The notes under the pieces: generated by a model
What the model saw: the letters and a program-made list of their open reading frames with translations, nothing else
What the model was told of the DNA's origin: nothing
Database searches by the model: none
Translations under genes and position numbers: made by a program
In this document: piece after piece, positions 26,001 through 35,984 of the stretch
Numbering within the stretch: position 1 is the stretch's first letter
Layout: each line of letters starts with the position of its first letter
Assembly: GCA_022266195.1 (NCBI GenBank)
Contig: WHVY01000005.1
Location: 5,704,001 to 5,768,000, forward strand
Source: Tetranychus cinnabarinus
Lineage: Eukaryota; Arthropoda; Arachnida; Trombidiformes; Tetranychidae
DNA: 64,000 bases
Reading direction: 5' to 3'

Positions 26001-28340
26001 ATTTGAACAGTGAAAAAGGTTGTATTAAGAAACTTGTTTTTCCTTCTTTTCTCATTTTTTTCCTCTTTTTCCGTCTAATGGATAATCAATTGTAAAATAA
26101 ACTTTTTGTGTTATTGATTTGGTCAAATGCTCGTTTCCCTTTAAAAAGATAACTTGGATTCAATGTTGATTCAGTTTGCTTCAACTGAACAACACTTTTC
26201 AGTTGCAATCTTTATCCATCTCAACTGCTCTTTATTGCTGCTGCAAACTGTTGCCACAAAGTTTTTTGATTCAACATTAATTTGCTCGTTAATGTCATTT
26301 TATCAAATTAAAGGATCCAATTTTATCCAACAAAAAGGTGGACAAAAAATGGAATATTGTAAAAAAAAGAATTCTTTTCAAGATTCAAATTGAAAAAGAT
26401 GGAATAATAGGTAACGAGTTTGGAATTAATGGAATGATGAGAAAATATTGAAGATTGTTGAATGTTCAAGATTATCATTTGCAATGAAAAAGTTGACAAA
26501 TTTTCTTCTTTTTAATAGTAAAAGTTGATTCTACTTTGCAATATTTCCTGACACTTTTGATGCTCAATGTGATTCCAAAGCAGATATTATTGTATTATGA
26601 AACATTTTATTTCAGTCATTGAATATTCTTGAGCATGATTCTACATTATTCAAGTCACTATTTGATTCCATAAAATTATCTCATCAAAGTAATCTTAACT
26701 TGCATTTTCGCATTCACGATCATAACTCTACGACATTTATCACTCTTAATCTTGAGCAGAATTTGACATTCGAGTTTTCAATTTTTCCTTTTCCTAATTT
26801 TGATCAGATTCAGACTATTTAAATTGATGCAAGATCTCGATACTAATGAAGCATAATTGAAAAACGAAAAATTGGAAATTCAAAAATACTATCAGAATTT
26901 TCATGAAATATAAGACATTGAATATTGTTCAAATGAGTCTTTTTGTTTAGTAGAGATCCGACAATTTTTTTATTTCGCATCAAGTCATTTGTTTTTAGAC
27001 TTCTTGAGATCGAATTCGTCTCCTAATATTATCTGGAATATTATTCAAATCGAGTGTTTGCTTCAACTTATTGTTCAAACCTTCCCTTCTTAATCCAACA
27101 ATTTTGATGCAATTATTTCTCTTTCATAATCAGGTCTACCAACATGTAATGCCCAAGTATTAATAAAAGTTATTCATTTTAATTCTCTTGATAAAAGAGA
27201 TTAACATAATCTTTTTACACTTTGCTTATCCTTTACATTTCATAGCAACTAATACACTTTGTATTGAGCCAAAATTGTAACTTTAATGCACTTGTAATGC
27301 TTGGTAAAAAAGGCAAGCTCAAAGCTTTTAACATTGAAAATGCATTTCTGACATTTAAATTGTAATCATCATCTTAATCATTTAGAACCATTAAAAGATA
27401 GTCGAGCTGATAACAGTTTAACTGGAATCGCAGATGGGCTTCGAAACAAATGTTCAAATTCATTCTCTAGGTACAGACTTTATCAGAGCTTGACTGAAAA
27501 TTATTCAAACCAAAATTGATGCGATTGGCCGTTAATGACTGTTGACTTCATTTTCACTTTTTACACATTTCTATCTTGAAAGTTTTCGTTTGCAATTTCT
27601 TCGAATTTAGATTGAATCGAAATTTTGTTTCATCGAGCAATATTCTCATAAAGTTATTTGATGAAATTTTCTCCCTGTTAATGTAATTATCAACTGATTC
27701 TAGCAGATAACATTGAATTCTGTTTATTTATCATTTTGTATTCCAAGTTGAGTCGCACAAAATTTTCAATTAACTTGATGTTTTCTCATTACTTTCACAG
27801 TATATGCAACTCAATATTCAACTATAGATTAGCTTGAGTATTTTTCTTGCTTTTTACTCAACAGAATAATATTTTTACATGATAAAAATGTGTAGATGGT
27901 AGAAAAAATGATAATATTGTAGTGATAAAAAAGTTTATAAATGAAAGATAAACGAACAAGAAAAACATGTTTCTGATAATCATAATTTGCTTTGATGCAA
28001 TAAACAGCTGAATTGTATCCCAAGAATCTGCATAATATCAATAATGTGGATATGAGAGTGAATAAAATACAAAAAACAGAGTTTCAACATGATAATGATT
28101 AGGATGTAAAAAAGAAAATGAATGATTCTGAAAAAAATGCATACTAATCGCTTTTAATTTCCATTTTCGACGGTAAAATGCAATATTGAAATATTGAAAT
28201 ATAATACAAACGATGCATTTTCGTTTGCCTTTGATCTGCCTTTTATAATTGATCTATGATTGAATTCACGCTAAATTTTTACCATTTAGAAAATCAGAAT
28301 TCGAATTCATTCACGAATTCACCTTGCGATATTCAATGTA
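17068..28340. other. Gene-free intergenic region, left part
   Basis: About 11 kb of AT-rich DNA with no exon I can support. The longest frames (near 18750-18990 minus, 20549-20857 plus, 22915-23187 plus) have chance-like composition, no domain and no clear splice sites. Simple ATC/GAT runs are common. Distant enhancers of the neighbouring Robo gene could lie here, but nothing in the sequence proves it. Confidence 0.5.
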
Positions 28341-28429
28341 AAAATGACATATAATGACCTTGAACTGGAAATTTAGCAAATACACTGTGCGTTTATTTCA
28401 TTTTATGCCTTAAAACATGCATATCTCAC

Positions 28430-28560
28430 GTAGTTAATGCAACTGACCTCAGACTGACACCATGAGCTTCCACAGATTGAAGAATCATAAATTAGAACGC
28501 ACAAGGTCATTCAAGGTCAATCTGTTATCTTACAATTGTTAGTTCTGATTAACAATTGCA
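28430..28560 (+). repeat. Diverged direct repeat, copy A
   Basis: Shares an ordered set of blocks with 29010-29160: CTCAGACT then a short gap, CAGATTGAA, ATAA then TTAGAACG, and TTCAAGGTCA. The two copies are about 590 bp apart and clearly diverged. A further shared 15-mer, GCAGGTCTTTTTCTG, occurs at 28558 and 28787. The copies lie just 5' of LINE remnants on the same strand, so they may be old 5' UTR monomers of that element or an independent repeat family. Confidence 0.5.
28504..28519 (+). promoter_or_regulatory. DR4-type nuclear receptor element
   Basis: Two perfect AGGTCA half-sites (28504-28509 and 28514-28519) in the same direction with a 4-base spacer, the second preceded by TTCA as in extended half-sites. 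DR4 is a known binding arrangement for nuclear receptor dimers. It lies inside diverged repeat copy A. Whether any receptor uses it is unknown. Confidence 0.45.
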
Positions 28561-29009
28561 GGTCTTTTTCTGTGAGTAAAAATTTTCAGATTCGTCAGTG
28601 TTTGTAAGAGGTATATAACTCATGACCTTTAATTGATAATATTTATATTTTCTGATGGATAATTAATTGACCCAAGATAACCAGTTGCTTATTAGAGTCT
28701 ATTTGAATCTGAAGAGAAAAATAAACAATTGAATTCATCATCGATATTTATGATGTAGCAATTCATCCGCACCATTGTTCTTATTAGCAGGTCTTTTTCT
28801 GAGGCAATCTTGTGTTTTTAGTGGGCAGCTTGAGTGTAAGAGTTCGTATAACTGATTCAACCCAGCAAAACACACCGAATCAAATTTTCAATTCTGGTAA
28901 TTTCTTATTTAGCGTAAAATGTGAAAAAGGCCGGTATAGTGACGAATCTTTGCAAAATCGATAGGTGTGCATCGAAAATCTTTATGTGACCTTCAAATGA
29001 GCTCTGAAG

Positions 29010-29160
29010 ATCGTGGTTTTGCCATGTTGAATGATTAATGATACAGATCTCAGACTTGAAGCATGAAATCATGCAGATTGAACAACCATAAGTTAGAACG
29101 TTCAAGCTTATTCAAGGTCATTTTTCTATGTGACCTCTAATTGATATTGTAAGTTCATTT
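29010..29160 (+). repeat. Diverged direct repeat, copy B
   Basis: Second copy of the repeat at 28430-28560, with the blocks CTCAGACT, CAGATTGAA, TAAGTTAGAACG and TTCAAGGTCA in the same order. It keeps one AGGTCA half-site and adds an opposing TGACCT at 29131. Confidence 0.5.
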
Positions 29161-29362
29161 TCTTAAACCGCAATTTTCTGACCATTCATTTTCAGTCACA
29201 GATGCGAGTGATTCTATACCGTTCAGTAAATCGTATTTATGAAAAATTCATTTTTCTTTCTAAGGGTAAGAGTTATGGACATGTGACTAACACCAAACGG
29301 ACAGGAAAGTTATTTATTCAAAATTCAAATGATTGAGCAGCATTGAAAGATTATCAAGGTAA

Positions 29363-29815
29363 TTTAAAACCGTTGAAAATCTTTCTGTACCAGAAATCAA
29401 CTATCGTATCAATTGCACTAAGATTACATCTAGTCTCTTATCAGAGAACTTAAAAATCATTCAGGATACAAATTCCTACGTCGAAATTATCTTGGTAAAC
29501 TACAAAGTCCTCATCCTTTAAAAATCAGCTAACAGTGAAACAGCCTCAAAAATAATTAATTATTTTTATGAAAAATATCTAGAAATATTTAACGATCTTT
29601 TATACATAGAGAAAGTTACCACAAAAACTCAATGCTCCATTGTTTTGTACATAAAAAGTGAAACAATATACAACGAAATTAAAACACAAAAATGGCAAAT
29701 AATTATTAATAACGAGATATTCAAGTTCAGTCAAAAAACACCATACCGTGTTTGCGACACTTGCAACATAGCATACTCAGGTGGACACATAAAGTGTCTC
29801 TTACAATCAGAATAA
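29363..29815 (+). pseudogene. LINE ORF1 (gag-like) remnant with degenerate zinc knuckle
   Basis: An open frame runs from 29363 to the stop at 29813-29815, broken by one in-frame TAA at 29519-29521. The translation has a Gag/ORF1-like last third, with KTQKWQIIINNEIFKFS followed by TPYRVCDTCNIAYSGGHIKC. That segment is a C-x2-C-x7-H-x2-C knuckle close to the CCHC knuckles that end many non-LTR retrotransposon ORF1 proteins. The frame stops 88 bases before an ATG that opens an endonuclease-like frame, the ORF1-ORF2 order expected of a LINE. The stop and lack of an intact start mark it as dead. Family assignment is by motif and order only. Confidence 0.5.
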
Positions 29816-29903
29816 TATTAATAATTATTTGCTATTACAGACCCCTAAACAAATTAATTTTCCTCAACCATTCCTCAACCCCTACAACTACCTTAAATAA
29901 ACC

Positions 29904-30319
29904 ATGTTCTCAATAATTCATTGGAACATAGGTTCAGAAATAAATGCACATCAAATAATTGTTTAAAATTGAATACTTTTAAATATGATATTGTATCAGT
30001 TAACGAACCAAACATTAGATGCATAATAAATCTATTTCATGATTCAGACACTAACTTAATCAAGCAACATTATCAAATCTTTATGAAAAATAAAATAATA
30101 ACAATAATTAAAAAATCATTGAAACCAATTGAAATAAAAATAGCCCAAAAAATAGACAATATCATCCATCTGAAGATAAAACACATAAATTTCATATTCT
30201 GTTATATATACCAAGTTGCACACAAAAAGCCCTCATCACAGAAGGAAGTAATTAAATACATTTTAGATCTGAAAAATCCAATAATTATTTGTTCAACAAT
30301 TACAAATGACATTGAATGA
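29904..30319 (+). pseudogene. LINE ORF2 N-terminal endonuclease remnant
   Basis: The ATG at 29904 opens with MFSIIHWNIGS, like the start of an APE-type LINE endonuclease where W-N supplies the conserved Asn. That frame stops at 29964, and homology continues in another frame with FKYDIVSVNEPNIR (matching the position of the catalytic Glu in QEP/QET motifs), an IFMKNKIITIIKK block, FCYIYQVAHKKPSSQKEV (like a YxPP loop) and KNPIIICS (the strand before the GDFN motif). The GDFN aspartate itself is lost. A frameshift and the loss of the rest of the endonuclease and all reverse transcriptase mark a truncated fossil. Confidence 0.6.
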
Positions 30320-30328
30320 CCTTGACCT
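30317..30328 (-). promoter_or_regulatory. DR0-type nuclear receptor half-site pair
   Basis: Two abutting TGACCT hexamers, read on the minus strand as AGGTCAAGGTCA. The 5' copy on that strand is preceded by TCA, giving TCAAGGTCA, the extended monomer site of Ftz-F1/ERR-type receptors. It sits at the end of the endonuclease remnant. A further AGGTCA is at 30385. Confidence 0.4.
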
Positions 30329-30632
30329 TGAAATATGTCAATTGAATATCGCCGAAATTTCCATAAACAAAATATTTAACCTCAAGGTCACTTAGGGGCA
30401 AAGATATAGCCAATTAACATCGGTAAAATTAGCTGATATGCCCTGTAGTATTGGTAAGCTTACTTTATAATTGAATAACAAGAAATAAAGAAGTTGATAA
30501 TTTTTCAAATACAGTTAAACAAATCATTTCCAGTATCTATCGATATCTACGTGATAACTGCTGCTATGCAAGCTTTCTCCGGTATACATCCATGAAAAAA
30601 CTCAACTCTATGGACCATACCTTGTTGAGGCG

Positions 30633-30652
30633 AATTTCTGGTTCCAGAAATT
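30633..30652. repeat. Perfect 9-bp palindrome with 2-base loop
   Basis: AATTTCTGG-TT-CCAGAAATT. Immediately upstream, 30601-30629 can form another nested stem: CTCAAC pairs with GTTGAG around TATGG-A-CCATA. TTCCAGAA inside the palindrome also matches half of a heat-shock element, though a single unit means little. The role is unknown; it lies about 100 bp before the recombinase fragment. Confidence 0.5.
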
Positions 30653-30755
30653 TTCAATTTTGGTTTATTTTGTTTTTCATATTGTCCCAAACTATTAGGG
30701 TTGTAATTGTCGTCATTGCCATAGGATTAACATTGTCATTAGGGTTTCAGTATCA

Positions 30756-31028
30756 AGGTTGAAAGAGATGAAGAAACAAAGACATGGATTTGCTGTTAAA
30801 AGAGCTGACGTTGTATCAAATAAAGATGGAGAAATATTCTGGACATCAGGAATCTTTGATTTACAAACTTCAGAAGGTTTACCGAAAGCTATTTAGTTTT
30901 ATACTGGCGAAAAGTTTGCCTAACGTGGTGGAAAAGAGCAGCGAAAATTAAGAACTGAAAGATTTAAGTTAAAAAAACATGGACATGGAAGAAACCAAAA
31001 GAAAGAAGCATTAGAGAATAGTTTATAG
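30756..31028 (+). pseudogene. Crypton/DUF3504-type tyrosine recombinase fragment
   Basis: The plus-strand frame from 30756 reads RLKEMKKQRHGFAVKRADVV, then an FWTSGIF block, EGLPKAI-stop-FYTGEKFA-stop-RGGKEQRKLR and a Lys/His-rich tail. This matches the order seen in KIAA1958/ZMYM-type proteins, whose domain derives from Crypton tyrosine recombinases: a basic EKRQAEP-like segment, an LWxxGLLG segment, then FALRGGxEHRxLR, where the Arg is the first catalytic arginine region. Stops at 30894 (TAG) and 30921 (TAA) break it, the second exactly where Leu of LRGG would be. No upstream or downstream recombinase parts were found. It is a fragment of a mobile element or a decayed domesticated gene. Confidence 0.6.
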
Positions 31029-34000
31029 AGAAGGAATTTACAATGAATAAATCAAAATAAAGTATTATAAATGAAGGTTAAAATGACATCGCATTCACAT
31101 CAATATTTCAAATTGTCAATATATTCATTCAGAATTGCGACTTGTGTGGCACACTGAACATCACGCAAATGCACATTCTAAATTTGATTTAAATATTATT
31201 CACATGTGAACGACCGTAAATGTCTGCAAAATATCAGCACGTAGTTTTTTACTTAATACAAGTGAGCGTTTATTCTGTCGCATCATATCAATCATTTTCG
31301 TGCAGTTAAGCTTAAATTTTCCATTAACATGAGTACCATGAAATCGACCTTAATGACTGCTGATTGCTAGTTATTCTTTATAACTAAAGGTTTTTCATTA
31401 AACTAGCCTTTAAGACAACATTAATTTATTGCACATGTTTTTACCTTCTTACCGTATTTTTTTTATTAACCTAGTGATTTTACGATTGATTTATCCATGC
31501 GTCAACACACATTATAATGAATCTGAGTAGTTCCCAGTGACGATCTTCTGCATAATCATTCGATTGTTAATTTTCAGAGAAAGATATTATGGAAGCTCAT
31601 CTCGAGATCGTTGAAGAATTTATATTTGAAATGATTTTGCTTAAGGGGAAACTGACTTAGAGACTAGAATTGCAGATACTTTGATTGTAATGTTAATGCA
31701 ACAATTTAGCTGAATAAGTGAACATCAATAATAAGAAATTTTTGTTTTCTTTTATTTTTATTGTGGATCATTCCATTATCCAAGTTATTTGTGAGCTGAT
31801 TTTTCTCTCCATCCTTTTTGTTCTTTATCAGTTTTCCTTTTTTTCTTCTCTTCATCCTTATTTTTATCATTGCAACCACCAAAATGAATCCCATGTTGAC
31901 TTGAATGGTTTCTTCTCTCATCTTACTTTCACTGGTTGCCGCTCATTGAGCAAGATTGAAAAATGAGGTTGAAACATCTTCTTATTGCCCAAACACACAA
32001 TCATTTTGATCAGCTTTTAGATGCAATTGGTAAGCAAAGAGGAGGGATAAATCAAGTCAAGTTACATTCATTTTCACGGTTCCATCGGTTATTTGTCAAT
32101 GAAGTGTTTTTCATTGAATAAAAACGAAGAAGAACAAGAAAAACAATAAAGAAGATTGAAGGAAAAACAAGAGAGGATAATGATGATTAGCGATAAAATG
32201 GGTGTAAAATGTCTTCATTGTCTTGTTGGGTGTGGAAGTGGTATCAGATGAGGAAGATGAACAAGCCTAGAAGAAAAGAAGGAAAATCATCAATTAAGAG
32301 TAAACGATCTTAAGATGGTCCAGATTGGTAACAACACAAAATGGGTAAAATGTTTTTCCTCTTTTTTTGTCGAAAACTGTTCCAAGAAAGTCCCAACTAA
32401 CCATTAAAACAACCCAAAACTGGGCAAAATAATTCTCAAATCATTCATTCGAAATTTTGCATTCAAAAATATTCCAAGCTATTCATTAGAATCGAAATGA
32501 CTGCAATTATGAAAAATTAATTTCATGTTTTCCCTTTCAATTTAGATTCCATTTTTTCATTTCTTTTCTTGAATCAAAGTTAATTCCATGTTTGCTAATG
32601 ATTCTGCAATCTGGATCATCTTGGATGAACTTTTACTCTTGGCTTTAGTTTTTCGTCTTTTCCAGTATTGATTGTTGAGATTAAATGGTTAATTTAATTT
32701 GTATTCATCTTGATGAGATAATCTTGAACAGAAACTAAACATTAATTGGCCGTGTACTTGACTGATTGTTGGAGTTGCTGTTTAACTTGAACAAGTTCAT
32801 CAATTGTGCGATGTTTAATTTTGCTGAAGTAACAAATTTTCTTCTTCTTTTATTGCTTTTACTTTTACTTTCCCTTCAAAAGCTTCATTTATCATTTCAC
32901 TAAAGACTAATATTTTTTCACTCCATGACCTGGGAATGCAACTGATGTTATTCAGTGGTTTGATTATGTTTATATTTTCTGATTGAACAATCTCTAATTG
33001 TTCCTAAATGAAGCAGTCGATGCAAACAGAGAATTGCCGAGTTTCAAAATAAATGCATTTTCCAAGACCTTTCTCTCCATCAGATTGATTGATGAGAAAT
33101 TATTTTATTGAAAGAAAATCATTTATTTGGACTCATGTTTATCTCGTTGTAATCGCGTTGTATTTGAAGTAAAATATTGTCAAAGTTTGGTGCCAATCGA
33201 ATGGAAACAAATTCACATTTTTTGGCGATATAAGTCGCCTCATTGAGCGAAAATTATTTTGATTTTAATTTGTTTTCCAACTAAAATGATCATTGTTGGT
33301 CTTTATTAGAGCAAACAAATTGGTGATAAAAGTGATAATGGTTTAGTTTGAAATAAATAGCCATTCGTGTTGCCATAAAACAGTCTTAATCTATTGAAAA
33401 GGAATGTACTTCTTGGTTTTGGACTTGCACTTTCTTCTTGTTTACTTTGCTCTTTTGCCCGTTTCAATGGTAAACAATGTAAAGATTATTATCATGATAA
33501 TGATGATGATATTAAAGTCAATTTAGTGGACTAAATCAGAGGTGATATTAACCAGTGAATATGTGAAAAAAGGTTGCTCATTTTACTTGTACTTTTGGTA
33601 TTTTAACACCATTTGGGCAACTTCATTATTGCCTGGAAATAAAGTGCAAATGAAAAGCTAAATTAGAGTCTAATCACTAGGTGTAATTGAATGCTTTTTA
33701 AAAGACATTCTTTTCGCTGACCAAACAATTGTTCGTTCAACCAGTCTGATCATTTAGTAAATCATCGATTGGTCTTGAATAAATGTAATCACTGACATCA
33801 TAGCCCAAGACTAGAAACAAACAATTTCATAGAAGAATTTCCAGAGAAGGAAAGTCGCAAATGTAAAAAATGAATTTTCTACAGAATTTTCAATCTTTTT
33901 CTTCTTGACCAAGTTGGCTGAATGAAACTCGCAAGAAACTTCAGAGAAGATTGAACTTGAAAAATGACTTGTTTATCGAACATTAATATGAATTTATTTC

Positions 34001-35510
34001 ATGTAAATGTTCGTTTCGTGTCAAAAGATACAAAATATAAACTCTACTTTTGCTTCTATTAATATCACTGAACTTTCTGTTTGAACTGGAAAAGTCTTTA
34101 ATTTTGAATTTTTTACCATTTTCCAGGTTTAACATTATTAATCTCATTTTTATGTTTAATTTAATGCTTCTTAAGTTGAGAAAAATAAGTCAACATTTTG
34201 TTAGCAATACTTTTAGAATCTTATTTGTTATCATCTCATAAAAAGTTTACACATTTTTATATGAAAAGTTAATATTGTAACATAAGAAGTTCAAGATGTT
34301 CAACTAAGTCAAATGGTTAGGAAAAAGTCATGAAAACTCGAGTTGATTTATCTATTTAAAGTCCAAGTAAAACATTGAGATGGATTAACTGTTGTGATGT
34401 AAAATCAAGACAAAAGCTTAAAAAGCAACAGTAAATATTGATGAGGAAAATGTAATAATTTCAGTTCTTAAAAGAAAATATTTTGATTAGAAATTCAAGA
34501 GATTTGAAAAATATGAAATCGAACATTAAATAAAAATTCAAAATATTCGGTAAACTTTTCTTCGAGAGAATTTAAAAGTTGCAAATTCTTTTGTAAGATT
34601 AGAATTTATTAAAATGGGAAAACTCCCAGCAGGGAGTGAAATGGTTAAACTAGAGTTGAATGAGAAAATGATTGAGAATTAATTGGTTCTCTTGTTGCTT
34701 GGATTATGGAGAAAATGGAAAATATTGAAATTGATAATTTGAAATGCTGATTCAATGGAACGAGAAATTCAAGGTGAATTTGAATTTCTTTTCTGAAGAG
34801 AAAAGCCAAGGTTGACATGAGTGTAATCAATCAAATTTTGACGAGCAAAGAATAAATGAATTGCCGAACTTTTCTCTTCCTTTCAAAGTAAAGACAAAAA
34901 AAACTTATTGACCCTGGGAGTGAATTGGGTGGGAGTGAGTTTTCAATAAACAGATAACTAAAGGTTAGATAAAGGAAAAGACGAACAGGGAAAATGTATT
35001 CATCATGTTGACCAAAAGGAGAAAAGTAGAAAAAGAAGAAAATGTTGATAACATTGATATGATTATCATTCTCATCATCATTATTATCCAGCCGTTGTTG
35101 CTTCTCTTTTCATTACCAACAATAGATTTTTCAGTTTTCTCTGGAATGTAATCAATCTACCTATTAAGATGGTCACAATTATCTGAATTGGTTGGAATGA
35201 AAGAATCAACTAAAGAGTGGAAAAGGCTAAACAATAAGTTTTTGTACACAATCGAGTTGAGGAAAAGGAGAAGTAAGAAAGAAGAAAAAGAGAAAATCAT
35301 GAAAAAAAGAAATGAGTTTCATATCAGTCTTGAGTCTACATTATTCTCATCATCATCATGGTTTCCCATCTAAACTCAGCTAATGACGGTAATTATTTTA
35401 AGGCAATTTCCCAATGGAATTTTCTCTGACTCTATTTTTCTTTACATTTTCCACTTTCTTAGCTCGAATGCTGGAAACTACAAGAATAGGTGAAAATGCA
35501 GTTGATATGT
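31029..35510. other. Gene-free intergenic region
   Basis: No exon or RNA gene was found. The frames at 31706-31966 on both strands are low-complexity K/N or F/L frames. Purine- and pyrimidine-rich stretches alternate. Nothing else is supported. Confidence 0.5.
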
Positions 35511-35512
35511 TA

Positions 35513-35984
35513 TTAGGGGGTCTCACGCAAATCGAACCAAATTTGTTATTTTACTGAATTTGATCTGATTATTGTATTGAGATGAATTTCGGTAATCAGT
35601 ATCTCAAGTAATTCAAATATTTTTTGCAATCAACAAAAATTAAATATCTCAATTAGTACAAGAGATATTTAAATGCAATCAAAAAAGACAAAAAATCAAA
35701 AATCAAAAACGAGCTGTATTTTGAAAAATGGTCAAAGGGGGGACCCTATGCATGAACTGTATTTTTTATTAAAATCAATGTTATTCAATGGGACATGTAA
35801 ATTTTTGTGATTTTTTAATTGCATTTAAATATCTCTTGTACTTATTGAGATATTTAATTTTTGTTAATTGCAAAAAATATTTGAATTACTTGAGATACTG
35901 ATTACCGAAATTCATCTCAATACGATAATCAGAACAAATTCAGTAAAATAACAAATTTGGTTCGATTTGCGTGAGACCCCCTAA
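35513..35984. mobile_element. 472-bp foldback/MITE-like element flanked by TA
   Basis: Near-perfect terminal inverted repeats of about 168 bp (35513-35680 and 35817-35984) differ at only about four or five positions and enclose a 136-base centre. Both ends read TTAGGGGGTCTCACGC inward, and each is flanked by TA (35511-35512 and 35985-35986), as expected for a TA target duplication of the Tc1/mariner kind. No transposase is encoded, so it would need one in trans. A transcript through it would form a long hairpin and could feed a small-RNA pathway. The high arm identity suggests fairly recent insertion or arm homogenisation. The open frame ending in the right arm is a by-product. Confidence 0.85.
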
